DNA of 38,395 bases from a virus: the IMG/VR virus record IMGVR_UViG_3300005827_000107, positions 1 to 38,395 of that record; one strand, given 5' to 3'. A program made the position numbers and the translations under genes. Positions 25,532 to 33,238 of this stretch are shown here, piece after piece (the stretch's first letter is position 1; each line of letters begins with the position of its first letter). The notes under the pieces were generated by a model. It searched no databases. It was not told where the DNA came from and worked only from the letters and a program-made list of their open reading frames with translations.

Positions 25532-26238
25532 TTCAAACTTTCGCAGGCTTGCCCATCGTTATTCTGATCCAGCTTGTGAATATCTCCAACTCCCTGACCT
25601 GAACAGTAATCAAAACATATTTGCGCTGAGTTCTGCGAAGCAAAATCTGAACAATTGAGCGTATCGCCTGAACATGAGCAGGCGGCTGAATCATTATATT
25701 CAAACACTGGCATGGTATTCATAATAAATGGCGTTTGTGTTGGCTCAATCGTCCATGTGGGTGCAAGTGTCACAGGCGGCAGCATGGTCGCTGTGTTTAA
25801 TATAAATGGCGTTGCGGATGGCGGCGCAGAGATCATCGTTTGCGTTTGCGCTCGTGCTGCGGTGCTGGCGATAATTTCTTGAATACTTAATTGCGCTTCA
25901 GCCGTGGGCGTGCTGATGTTTGTCTCTCCGCTGACGGCATATATGCCAAGGCAAATCATCAGCCCAACGCACACAACAGAACAGCTTATAAATCCCACAA
26001 TTGTATTGATCAGGCTGTTTGATGCCGCGCCTTTTGTTGTTCCTGATGATTGATTGCTTGATTTACTTGGGGTAAAAGATAATCCAGTTCCAGGCAGTCC
26101 AACGGTCGGACGAATTCCCCGTTTCCCAATATTCAAAGTCGCCCCTGGCTTCCCAACTGACATGCTCATTCCGCGCTTGCTAAGATTTAAGCGCATCCCC
26201 TTACCAAGTGAAAATATTTTACGAAAGCGAAACCCCAT
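25528..26238 (-). CDS. DUF4236 membrane protein with Excalibur-like C-terminus
   Basis: A 236-aa protein. Residues 1-55 match DUF4236 (MGFRFRKIFSLGKGMRLNLS, then GKRGIRPTVGLPGTG). A Ser-rich linker leads to one membrane segment (about 78-102), then a Thr/Pro-rich outer stalk, then a Cys-rich domain (about 186-234) ending LDQNNDGQACE, the calcium-site pattern of Excalibur domains. So it likely crosses the membrane with the Excalibur part outside. Encoded between repressor and integrase, it is a candidate lysogenic-conversion or superinfection-exclusion gene. Confidence 0.8.
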   Translation of the reverse strand: MGFRFRKIFSLGKGMRLNLSKRGMSMSVGKPGATLNIGKRGIRPTVGLPGTGLSFTPSKSSNQSSGTTKGAASNSLINTIVGFISCSVVCVGLMICLGIYAVSGETNISTPTAEAQLSIQEIIASTAARAQTQTMISAPPSATPFILNTATMLPPVTLAPTWTIEPTQTPFIMNTMPVFEYNDSAACSCSGDTLNCSDFASQNSAQICFDYCSGQGVGDIHKLDQNNDGQACESLK

Positions 26239-26429
26239 TATTTATCCTTTTTTATTCGTTCTGGATCGGTCGCAATCAATAGCCCGATGGGAAAAACGAT
26301 AAAAATAAGAAATAAAACTTCCCACCCTTTAGTCGCTTCAAAAGCGGTAAATTGCAATAGAAACGCAAAGGTGAATATTATTAATCCGATGGCAATAAAG
26401 ATTATCTTTTCGCGTTTAGTAAAAGCCAT
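26238..26429 (-). CDS. 63-aa membrane protein with two membrane segments
   Basis: The start at 26429 shares TAATG with the upstream stop; the stop shares TAATG with the DUF4236 start. Two hydrophobic segments (about residues 8-26 and 34-52) with a charged KREK start and PERIKKDK end. No family recognised. Coupling suggests it works with the DUF4236 protein in the membrane of the lysogen. Confidence 0.7.
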   Translation of the reverse strand: MAFTKREKIIFIAIGLIIFTFAFLLQFTAFEATKGWEVLFLIFIVFPIGLLIATDPERIKKDK

Positions 26430-26656
26430 TATTTCACCCAATGCGCTGGGTATATCTGATAGGTCAGCCAACGCCCGTAATTAAATTTAATATGTTCAAG
26501 GATTTGAAACAAGGTGGGAGAAGAGTGCCACATCACCCGCGCATAGATCCACACCTTTTGCGCAGGCGTCAAATATTGCCATGCCCTATTTAGGTTTGTG
26601 AGCCGTTCCTCGCTTTGGTGATTTTTGAATCCGCTTCTCTGTATTCTCTGCTTCAT
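26429..26656 (-). CDS. 75-aa protein related to the repressor C-terminus
   Basis: Overlaps the repressor gene by 71 bases in another frame, and is coupled by TAATG to the membrane-protein gene. It contains LTNLNRAWQYLTPAQ, similar to LQNLNRVWKFLPEEV in the repressor, so it may derive from a partial duplication of the same domain. Basic and Trp/Tyr-rich. It might modulate the repressor, but that is a guess. Confidence 0.6.
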   Translation of the reverse strand: MKQRIQRSGFKNHQSEERLTNLNRAWQYLTPAQKVWIYARVMWHSSPTLFQILEHIKFNYGRWLTYQIYPAHWVK

Positions 26657-27002
26657 ATTTTGCCGCTTCCTGAGAGATTTTCATCTGCACTTCTTCAGGC
26701 AGAAATTTCCAAACACGGTTCAAATTTTGCAATTGCTTATCAGGACGTGGAAATTCCAATACATCATAAATCTCATCGCCTAACTTTTCTGCCAGCACAT
26801 GAATGTATTTATCGGTCTTTGGAATGTGACCAGTCAGCCAATCATCAACAAGCGGCTGACTAATCTTTACTTCATAAGTGTTTTCAGAAAGCCAGCGCGC
26901 AAACGCGCTAATGGAAGATATTTTTTTGGGCTGGTTGTTTTCCCATTCTTTATATCGTTCCAATAAGTAATCCTTGAACATACGCTGCATCTTAGTGATC
27001 AT
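26586..27002 (-). CDS. Repressor-like HTH protein (CI position)
   Basis: A 138-aa protein with a Cro/CI-type helix-turn-helix at about residues 28-72 (ISAFARWLSENTYEVKISQP, then VDDWLTGHIPKTDKYI). The C-terminal part is helical and basic. Divergent from a Cro-like gene with operators between them, and first in the operon that ends with the integrase, it is the likely lysogeny repressor. Exact start uncertain: ATGs at 27002, 26990 and 26981 are all possible and no strong ribosome site is present, so it may be leaderless. Confidence 0.78.
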   Translation of the reverse strand: MITKMQRMFKDYLLERYKEWENNQPKKISSISAFARWLSENTYEVKISQPLVDDWLTGHIPKTDKYIHVLAEKLGDEIYDVLEFPRPDKQLQNLNRVWKFLPEEVQMKISQEAAKYEAENTEKRIQKSPKRGTAHKPK

Positions 27003-27020
27003 TTTAACCTAAAAACTTTC

Positions 27021-27040
27021 TTGTCACGTTCACTTGACAA
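27021..27040. promoter_or_regulatory. Operator-like inverted repeat in the switch region
   Basis: TTGTCA (27021-27026) and TGACAA (27035-27040) form an 8-base-spaced dyad. It overlaps the -35 box of the rightward promoter, so a bound repressor would block it. Confidence 0.55.
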
Positions 27041-27062
27041 AATAAAGCAAAGGGTGTATTTT
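27034..27062 (+). promoter_or_regulatory. Rightward early promoter
   Basis: TTGACA (27034-27039), 17-base spacer, TATTTT (27057-27062). It points at the Cro-like gene and is overlapped or flanked by two operator-like palindromes. Confidence 0.65.
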
Positions 27063-27077
27063 AAGCATATATAAAAC

Positions 27078-27093
27078 TTATGCACGTGCATAA
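27078..27093. promoter_or_regulatory. Perfect 16-bp palindromic operator
   Basis: TTATGCACGTGCATAA is fully self-complementary. It lies downstream of the -10 box and just before the AAGGA ribosome site of the Cro-like gene, a typical repressor position. Confidence 0.65.
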
Positions 27094-27106
27094 AACAAGG
27101 ATAAAT

Positions 27107-27400
27107 ATGGAACTTACATTTCAAGAAGTCGTCAAAGAATATCGCCGCTCCAAAGATTTATCCGTTCGCGGCTTCGCCGAATACCTCACCGAAGGCATAT
27201 CCAACACCTCTCTTTCAGGTCAAACCATCTCCCGCTGGGAAACCGAGAAGATCAGCGCTCCAGACCTTTACCTTTTATTGAATATCTTTACCACCTACAC
27301 CGACGACCGCATGTACTTCGCAATTGCCGCGCTCAAAGCTGTCCTGCCTCATGTTTTTGACAGCGGCCTTCTCACCTTCCACATCCCAACAACCAAATAG
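27107..27400 (+). CDS. Cro-like HTH regulator
   Basis: A 97-aa protein; the start at 27107 follows AAGGATAAAT, while an upstream in-frame ATG at 27080 would begin inside the operator palindrome. The helix-turn-helix is at about residues 18-60 (LSVRGFAEYLTEG, then SGQTISRWETEKISAPD). First gene of the rightward early operon, facing the repressor. It should switch the phage toward lytic growth, as Cro does. Confidence 0.78.
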   Translation: MELTFQEVVKEYRRSKDLSVRGFAEYLTEGISNTSLSGQTISRWETEKISAPDLYLLLNIFTTYTDDRMYFAIAALKAVLPHVFDSGLLTFHIPTTK

Positions 27401-27406
27401 CAATGA

Positions 27407-27568
27407 ATGATCACAATCGAACTATCGGTCGAATTCACGCCCCTCCCTCCTGAAATGGAAGAAGCATACTGGGCATCCATCCGCTGGTTCGCAAACATCA
27501 TCATCGCTGACTTACAACAAGAATACAACGAAAGTTTAAAACTGTCAGAACTTGAAGAGGAAAAATGA
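27407..27568 (+). CDS. 53-aa early protein
   Basis: Begins MITIELSVEFTPLPPEMEEA, acidic and helical at the end. It has no clear ribosome site but its stop overlaps the next ATG (AATGA). No family recognised. Confidence 0.5.
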   Translation: MITIELSVEFTPLPPEMEEAYWASIRWFANIIIADLQQEYNESLKLSELEEEK

Positions 27569-27642
27569 AAGCAGAAATCCTTCTCATCATCATAGTAATT
27601 GGCGTCATCCTCCTGGTCTTATTGGGGATTCTATGGAAATAA
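27565..27642 (+). CDS. 25-aa single-pass membrane peptide
   Basis: Starts in the stop of the previous gene (ATGA) after GAGGAAAA and encodes almost only a membrane segment, MKAEILLIIIVIGVILLVLL then GILWK. Its end overlaps the start of the next membrane gene. Tiny size makes it uncertain, but spacing and composition support translation. Confidence 0.45.
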   Translation: MKAEILLIIIVIGVILLVLLGILWK

Positions 27643-27830
27643 AAATACTTACCCTTATTCTCATCGGCGTGGTCATACTCGTATCCGTCATGCTTTTCTG
27701 GAATGAGTACGCAGCCATGAAAGCAAAAGTCACCGACATCGAAAAACGATTATCCGTGCTGGAAGTTAGTCAAAACAACGGATGCCCTACGCCGCCATGG
27801 ATGCCATACTCGACGCCCGAGCCGCCCTGA
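27633..27830 (+). CDS. 65-aa membrane protein with coiled coil
   Basis: One membrane segment (about residues 5-23) followed by a short coiled coil (AAMKAKVTDIEKRLSVLEVS) and a Pro-rich tail. Overlaps both neighbours. Similar in plan to small phage membrane proteins of exclusion or lysis type; role unknown. Confidence 0.55.
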   Translation: MEIKILTLILIGVVILVSVMLFWNEYAAMKAKVTDIEKRLSVLEVSQNNGCPTPPWMPYSTPEPP

Positions 27831-27937
27831 ACAAACAAAAAGAAGAATTTCAATTTCACATAGACCTCATCGAAAACGCAGAAGCCCATCTCAGCAAAGC
27901 CATGAAAGTTGGCACCAAACAAGACAAAGGAGAATGA
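27782..27937 (+). CDS. 51-aa helical protein
   Basis: Starts in another frame inside the previous gene and reads MPYAAMDAILDARAALNKQK then a charged helix. The internal ATG at 27797 is an alternative start. The end carries AAAGGAG, the ribosome site of the next gene. Function unknown. Confidence 0.45.
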   Translation: MPYAAMDAILDARAALNKQKEEFQFHIDLIENAEAHLSKAMKVGTKQDKGE

Positions 27938-27939
27938 AC

Positions 27940-28074
27940 ATGAAATACCACTATGACCGCCCGAACAACAAATGGAACGTCTTCCAGATCATCGACGGCC
28001 ACGAAATCTTCATCCAGGCATTTGACACCCTCGAAGAAGAAAAAGACTTCATCTCCATAAACAACTGGAAATAA
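27940..28074 (+). CDS. 44-aa small protein
   Basis: Follows AAAGGAGAATGAAC. The sequence MKYHYDRPNNKWNVFQIIDG suggests a small beta-hairpin domain. It ends before a 133-base gap. No family recognised. Confidence 0.55.
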   Translation: MKYHYDRPNNKWNVFQIIDGHEIFIQAFDTLEEEKDFISINNWK

Positions 28075-28207
28075 CCCTCCCCTGTGATTTGCGGGTTCTT
28101 GGTCCCGTAATCTCCTCCTTAATCAAAGAGACTGTTTATCCGCTTTATAGGGCCAACGCTGCGTAAAAACGGAAACCAATTCAAGGAAAAAAAAGGATAG
28201 GTGAACA

Positions 28208-28657
28208 ATGGCAACTCAAGAAGAAATCAACAAACTCAAAGAAAACTGGGAAAGCGATCCGTGTTGGGATATTGAAGATACTGAAGGCTTTGAAGCGCAT
28301 CACGATGAACTTCTTGCCTATCATCAAGCATGGAGAATCAAATGGGAAGTTGCCCACGCTGAAAAAGAAAATGCCCGCGCTGATAAAGTCCGCGTTGAAA
28401 CTGGCGTCGTAGACAAATACATTGTCTCAGCCCTCAACACATGGAACGAAATCGAGCGCATGGTATCCAGTCTGGATCGCTATATTCACGAAATGGGACA
28501 GGTTGAAGATCAAGTAAAAATTGAACTCATGCAGGCACAGATCCGCGCCACCCTCCTTCAAGCCGCCCAACTCAAACGCATCGCCGATACCCTTGAAAAA
28601 ATTGAAGGCATCGACAGCCTTCAGGAAACCGTCCGCATCTGGGGAAGTGAGAAATGA
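28208..28657 (+). CDS. 149-aa coiled-coil protein
   Basis: Preceded by AAAAGGATAGGTGAACA. Rich in Glu, Lys and Ala with long helices (about residues 35-135) and no membrane segment. Early-operon position between small unknown genes and a tyrosine recombinase. No family recognised; could be an accessory or anti-host factor. Confidence 0.6.
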   Translation: MATQEEINKLKENWESDPCWDIEDTEGFEAHHDELLAYHQAWRIKWEVAHAEKENARADKVRVETGVVDKYIVSALNTWNEIERMVSSLDRYIHEMGQVEDQVKIELMQAQIRATLLQAAQLKRIADTLEKIEGIDSLQETVRIWGSEK

Positions 28658-28725
28658 CCCTTCTCACCCTGCTCGCACTTGTCACAATCATTCTCATCAT
28701 CGACCACCGCACCTTCACACAATGA
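28654..28725 (+). CDS. 23-aa membrane peptide
   Basis: Starts in the stop of the preceding gene (ATGA) and ends overlapping the next ATG (AATGA). MTLLTLLALVTIILII then DHRTFTQ; almost entirely one membrane segment. Overlaps on both sides are the main support. Confidence 0.45.
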   Translation: MTLLTLLALVTIILIIDHRTFTQ

Positions 28726-28916
28726 TCTTCGCACTCATTTACCTGATCCTTCTCAACTGGTGCATCGTCTCATTCATCTACGCAGCCATCAAACGCAGCG
28801 AAGCGGGCATAGAAACATTCACAGTCTGCACACCGCTTATCTACCTCAGCTTTTACTACAACCAATATGAACTGATCGGAGTATTCCAATGGTTTCACTT
28901 ACTACCCAGAATATAA
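28722..28916 (+). CDS. 64-aa membrane protein
   Basis: Two hydrophobic segments (about residues 2-22 and 35-60). Coupled upstream by an overlapping stop/start and overlapping the tyrosine recombinase start by 28 bases. Function unknown. Confidence 0.55.
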   Translation: MIFALIYLILLNWCIVSFIYAAIKRSEAGIETFTVCTPLIYLSFYYNQYELIGVFQWFHLLPRI

Positions 28917-29815
28917 CCCTCACCACCTGGCAAGACGCATTCAATCAGCACCTCTGCCAAACATACAGCGCCAGCGCCACCATTCGCACAGCCCAGCAGC
29001 ACATCAACGTATTTGAAAAATGGTATCAAGCCCAATTCGATCAGGAATTCCAACCCACAAGCATCACCAACTACGCCTTGCGCCTCTACCAAAAACACTC
29101 GCTTGAAATCGCCCGCGTCAGCCCCAACACATGGAATTCCCGCCTGTGGGCGCTCACCATCCTCACCAGTTGGATAGAAACCCAAAACGGCGCATCTTAC
29201 TCCAACCTGTTAGTTGGTCTCAAAAACAAAGAGCAGGGCATCCGCCCAAGCAAATACCGCAGCCTATCTGACAAAGAGATCCACGACCTCATGCAGCAGA
29301 TCGAGCGCAACATTCGCGGATCAGTCACAGCCTTTGAACATCAAACCAACAAACGCGATTCCGCACTCATCACCATCATGGTCCGCGCAGGACTCCGCGT
29401 CGCAGAAGTCGCCGCCCTCGATCACACAGACCTTACCATCAACGAACGCTCAGGCAGTGTCCGCGTCCGCAATGGCAAAGGCAACAAAGAACGAATCATC
29501 CCGCTCAACAACGAAGCACGAACAGCACTAAATGAACTTATTGGAAATACTTCTGCTGCTGCCTTATTTAGTGGCAAAAACTCGGCCCGCCTCACAACCC
29601 GTCATATCGAACGCATTGTCAGCTACATCGGCTCCCAGATCGGCATCCCAGACATGAGTCCGCACTGGCTGCGCTTCACCTTCGCCAAGGCGCTGGAACG
29701 CAAAGGCATAGCCATTGAAATGATCCGCGACCTGCTGGGTCACAACAGCATCGAAACCACCAGGCGATACCTCCGCAGTTCCTTCGACGACCTGCAAGCA
29801 GCGGTTGAGATATAG
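28889..29815 (+). CDS. Tyrosine recombinase, XerC/XerD-like
   Basis: A 308-aa recombinase with a SAM-like N-terminal domain and the full catalytic set: Arg170 (AGLRVAEV), Lys near 197-200 (GKGNKER), His259-x2-Arg262 (HWLRFTF), His285 (LLGHNS) and Tyr294 (TRRYLRS). The usual LRHTFA motif reads LRFTFA. GGAG lies before the start. It sits beside the candidate origin and could resolve multimers of a circular replicon; integration is the alternative, but a serine integrase is already present. Confidence 0.85.
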   Translation: MVSLTTQNITLTTWQDAFNQHLCQTYSASATIRTAQQHINVFEKWYQAQFDQEFQPTSITNYALRLYQKHSLEIARVSPNTWNSRLWALTILTSWIETQNGASYSNLLVGLKNKEQGIRPSKYRSLSDKEIHDLMQQIERNIRGSVTAFEHQTNKRDSALITIMVRAGLRVAEVAALDHTDLTINERSGSVRVRNGKGNKERIIPLNNEARTALNELIGNTSAAALFSGKNSARLTTRHIERIVSYIGSQIGIPDMSPHWLRFTFAKALERKGIAIEMIRDLLGHNSIETTRRYLRSSFDDLQAAVEI

Positions 29816-30153
29816 CACAGCCAGCCAACTGCTAGACAGTAGTCCATGCCGCCGCCTAGTGAATAAGCAGAAGTAGAAAAAATCATAAAGTTCACCAATC
29901 TATATGCGGATGCCCTCACAGGCACGCAGGCACACAGAAAAGAGCATGGCAAGGTCGTAGAACAAGCATTATGCGACACAAAAGGCATGATACCAGTTGA
30001 AACTAGCGGTTAGATTGGGCAATAAGCATATAGATTTATGTCGCATAAAGTGACAGACAGATCATTTTGAGAGGGGGGGGACTTTCAAAATGATTTGGGG
30101 GGCGGGTGGCTGGCAACGGATGCCCACATACTGAGCAATTTTTGGAGAAACGT
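29816..30153. other. Non-coding region, candidate replication origin or recombinase site
   Basis: 338 bases with no gene. It holds an inverted repeat TTATGCGACA (29969-29978) / TGTCGCATAA (30039-30048), one copy of a TAACCGCTAG motif on the minus strand (30003-30016), and a hairpin with ATCATTTTGA (30061-30070) / TCAAAATGAT (30085-30094) whose loop has eight Gs. The + strand changes here from C-rich to G-rich genes. These features fit an origin or a site for the adjacent tyrosine recombinase. Confidence 0.45.
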
Positions 30154-31317
30154 ATGAATAGTTTTGCAGATTTTATCGAGCAAGTGAGAGATGCTAATCC
30201 AATTGAGGATGTGCTGGCGGCGGATGGAATTTCTCTGCGCGGGCATGGGCGTTTGCGCACGGCTCAAAAACACGACAGCATGAAGGTGCGAACGGATTAT
30301 GGACGTGTGTTTTGGTATTCGCAGAATTGGAATGGGGATGTATTCGGGTGGGTGATGCGCGAGAAAGGATGTGATTTCAACGGGGCGCTTGAACTGCTGG
30401 CGAGACGGGCAAATATTGAAATGCCGAAATTCGCGGCTCGTGATGAGGGTGTTATTTTGCGGGCGCGTGCTACTGCTGATGTTTTTTCGGTGGCGGCGAA
30501 TGTTTTCCATCGGTGGCTGGTGGGGGACAAGGAGCGCGGGGTGGAGGCGGATGCCGATGCGCTGGCTTATGCGCGCGGGCGAGCATGGACTGATGAGACG
30601 ATCAATGCTGAGTTGATCGGTTTTTCTGGAAGGAAGAGCGCGGCACAGGTGGCGGATATGAAAGGGGAGTTCTCGATGTGCGGGATCGATATTTTTTCTC
30701 CTGCTGCTGTGGCGGTGTTGGGGTTCCAAGGGGATGTGGATAAGTGGGGGCGTGAGAAGGGCGTGCGCGACCATGAGGATTTCGATGAGGATTGGATCTT
30801 GAAGGGGCGCATTCATGGATTGATGGATACACCTGGAATTATTTATGCACATCAGCACAAAGGCGGTGTGAATTATTTGAGCCGCAGACATCTGCCTGGA
30901 TTTGACAAGATCCATGACAGGGAAACTGGAAAGGATCGGGATTGGAAGTCTTTTAATCCTTATAAGTTGCTGGCTGGAATGAAGCAGCCTTATTTCAACC
31001 ATTGCCATCGGATGGATAAGCCGTTGATCGGTGTGGAAGGGCAGGGGGATGCTGTGACATACAGCCAGTGGGGGTATGGGGCAATCGCATTTTGCGGTTT
31101 GATGGGCAATATTTCGGAGGCTTCGACTGAGGATGCCGAGAGAATGCGGGCTTTGGCGGCGATGATCAATAAACACCCTGCGTTTTATCTTTTCATGGAT
31201 GACGATGAAGCTGGTCAGAAGACGGTACGGCTGGCGGCAAAACTTTTAGGGCCGAAAATGTTAGTAGGACGCATGACCAGGCTTGTGTCACGTGATGAGG
31301 CGAACAATGTCGAATAG
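30154..31317 (+). CDS. DnaG-like primase with TOPRIM domain
   Basis: A 387-aa protein; the start at 30154 follows GGAG and avoids an upstream in-frame ATG at 30106. The first ~90 residues resemble the CHC2 zinc domain in layout (IEDVLAADGISLRGHGRL, then VFGWVMREKG and FNGALELLA) but lack the zinc-binding Cys residues. The TOPRIM part shows the acidic site VEGQGDA (Glu295) and MDDDEAG (348-354). It would make RNA primers for replication. Next to a helicase gene and overlapping it by 11 bases. Confidence 0.85.
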   Translation: MNSFADFIEQVRDANPIEDVLAADGISLRGHGRLRTAQKHDSMKVRTDYGRVFWYSQNWNGDVFGWVMREKGCDFNGALELLARRANIEMPKFAARDEGVILRARATADVFSVAANVFHRWLVGDKERGVEADADALAYARGRAWTDETINAELIGFSGRKSAAQVADMKGEFSMCGIDIFSPAAVAVLGFQGDVDKWGREKGVRDHEDFDEDWILKGRIHGLMDTPGIIYAHQHKGGVNYLSRRHLPGFDKIHDRETGKDRDWKSFNPYKLLAGMKQPYFNHCHRMDKPLIGVEGQGDAVTYSQWGYGAIAFCGLMGNISEASTEDAERMRALAAMINKHPAFYLFMDDDEAGQKTVRLAAKLLGPKMLVGRMTRLVSRDEANNVE

Positions 31318-33238
31318 CAAAGCGATGATCAAGGACGCAAATGCCCAATTGCAGGATTGGTCTGCGAAGGGATTCAGCATAGAGAAACAAAAGGCAAGCG
31401 TTGAAGGCTGGCTGAAAAACGCTGAGATGTATTTGATGGTGTGGGCGAATGAGATCGGCGAGATGCAATCGCTGAAGGATAAGGGCGAGGCGCTGAATTA
31501 TTTCTTCAAGCTGGCAGTTGCTGAACTTTCGGCGGAGGACCGCGCGGGATATAAGGCGGCGTTATGCACGGCGTTGAATATCAAGGCTACTGAATGGACT
31601 GAACGGCTGAAGGCTTTGAGCGACGCGGCGAAAACTGCGAAAGAGGATGATGAGCCTGAGACGGTAACGATCATGGGCGGGTGGTTCCCAGATGATGAGA
31701 CGGAAAATAGCGGCTGGTTGTTGGAGCCGTTCTATGACAAGAACGCAGATACGACCCGCTGGGCATACGCGCGGATCAGCGATATGGAAAACGATGTGCG
31801 TGAGATCGGCGTGGATGACTACAAGACGATTGACGGCAAGAAGTATGTGCCGCTGATGGATGAAAACATTAAATACGGGACGATCATTTTGCCGAGCGGG
31901 TTGGGTCCGTTGAAAAGCACAAGCGAATTGATCTGTGAAGTGGACAAGTTTGTGCGGAAGCATTTTCTAATGGATGAGGCTTCGCGCTATAAGCTCTCGG
32001 CGACTTACGCGGTTTTTACGTGGGTATATGACAGCTTTGATGCGCTGAATTTTCTGCGGGCGATGGGCGGGAGCGGTTCTGGGAAAAGCGATCTGATGTA
32101 TTTGATCGGGCTGTGCTCGTATCGGTTGATGGTGACGCTTTCGGTTTCTTCCACTGCTTCCTATAAAGGTCTGGCGCATTTATACAAGGGTACGCTGTTC
32201 ATTGATGAGGCGCAAGACTTGATGAAGAAGGACGATGGGACGATGCGGTCATTGTTGAAGGGGCGGGCAACGAAGCGGTATGCAAATGTGGTGAATATGA
32301 TGGAGGTTCATTCGCCGAATGGAAAGACGTTTGTGCCTTCGACATCACAGGTTTATGGCCCGACGCTGATCACGATGTACGGGGCGTTTGATGATGCGGG
32401 TATTGAGAACCGCTGTGTGAGCTTTGCGCTGAGCCAGCGCGATACTCTGGAACTGGACCGCGTGGGAATTGAGCCTGGCTACTATCCGCCTGAACTGGAT
32501 GAGCAGGCAGACCGAATTCGCGGGATGCTGCTGCATTGGAGATTGAAGACGTGGAAGAAGAAGATCGAGCTGACACCAGAGGAACGGGCGCGGCCTGAGA
32601 ATAAGTTGAGCGATCCGCTGGTGAGTCCGCGTGTGAACCAGGTGATGCGACCGATGAAGGTTTTGGCGGTGAAGGAAAACGACCGCGAGCTGCTGGCTGA
32701 ATTGAAGATGATCGGGCAGGCCAATTATGAGGATGAAATGACGAAGCGCGCCAGTTCATTTGAGGCGATCATTTTGCGTGCGGTGATCGCGGCGGATACA
32801 AGGACTGGATATGCCGATAAGGTGAAGGAGGGGAGGCTCGGCAAGCTGGGAACGGTGCGTTATATCCTCTATAAGGAACTGGCGCTGATCACGAATGAGA
32901 TATTGGATTCGGAGAACCTGGCTGACGGGCAGGTGGACGATAAGAAAAAGAATTCGGTGAAGACGCGCACTATCGGCGAGATATGCCGAGAAACTTTCAG
33001 GATGCCAGTGGCGCGGACAGGCGACGGGTGGGCGGTGGTGCTTGATCAGGATCGGATCGAGATGGGCAAGCTGCGGTTTGGTCTGGACCGTGAGGAAGCG
33101 GAAGCCAAGGCTGAAGGCGAGAAAAATTCGGTGGGCGCAGCTCCAATGGTGAAAGCGGATGAGCAATTGAACTTTGAGGATGGCCCTGTGGCGGCGCAGG
33201 CAGTTTGGAATGAAGAAACACAAGATTGGGAGTTTTGA
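31307..33238 (+). CDS. P-loop replicative helicase-like ATPase
   Basis: A 643-aa protein with Walker A GGSGSGKS (254-261) and Walker B LFIDEAQD (297-304), plus a sensor-like region further on. The N-terminal ~240 residues are a separate domain (EPFYDKNADTTRWAYARISD) as in DUF927-type and related phage or plasmid helicases. Paired with the primase, it is the probable replicative helicase. Start at 31307 chosen over an earlier ATG at 31283, which lies further inside the primase gene. Confidence 0.75.
   Translation: MSNSKAMIKDANAQLQDWSAKGFSIEKQKASVEGWLKNAEMYLMVWANEIGEMQSLKDKGEALNYFFKLAVAELSAEDRAGYKAALCTALNIKATEWTERLKALSDAAKTAKEDDEPETVTIMGGWFPDDETENSGWLLEPFYDKNADTTRWAYARISDMENDVREIGVDDYKTIDGKKYVPLMDENIKYGTIILPSGLGPLKSTSELICEVDKFVRKHFLMDEASRYKLSATYAVFTWVYDSFDALNFLRAMGGSGSGKSDLMYLIGLCSYRLMVTLSVSSTASYKGLAHLYKGTLFIDEAQDLMKKDDGTMRSLLKGRATKRYANVVNMMEVHSPNGKTFVPSTSQVYGPTLITMYGAFDDAGIENRCVSFALSQRDTLELDRVGIEPGYYPPELDEQADRIRGMLLHWRLKTWKKKIELTPEERARPENKLSDPLVSPRVNQVMRPMKVLAVKENDRELLAELKMIGQANYEDEMTKRASSFEAIILRAVIAADTRTGYADKVKEGRLGKLGTVRYILYKELALITNEILDSENLADGQVDDKKKNSVKTRTIGEICRETFRMPVARTGDGWAVVLDQDRIEMGKLRFGLDREEAEAKAEGEKNSVGAAPMVKADEQLNFEDGPVAAQAVWNEETQDWEF

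Noticed and set aside
30085-31176. 363-aa open frame on the minus strand
   Set aside because: Antisense to the primase, which has clear TOPRIM motifs; composition rich in His, Pro and Ser indicates a shadow.
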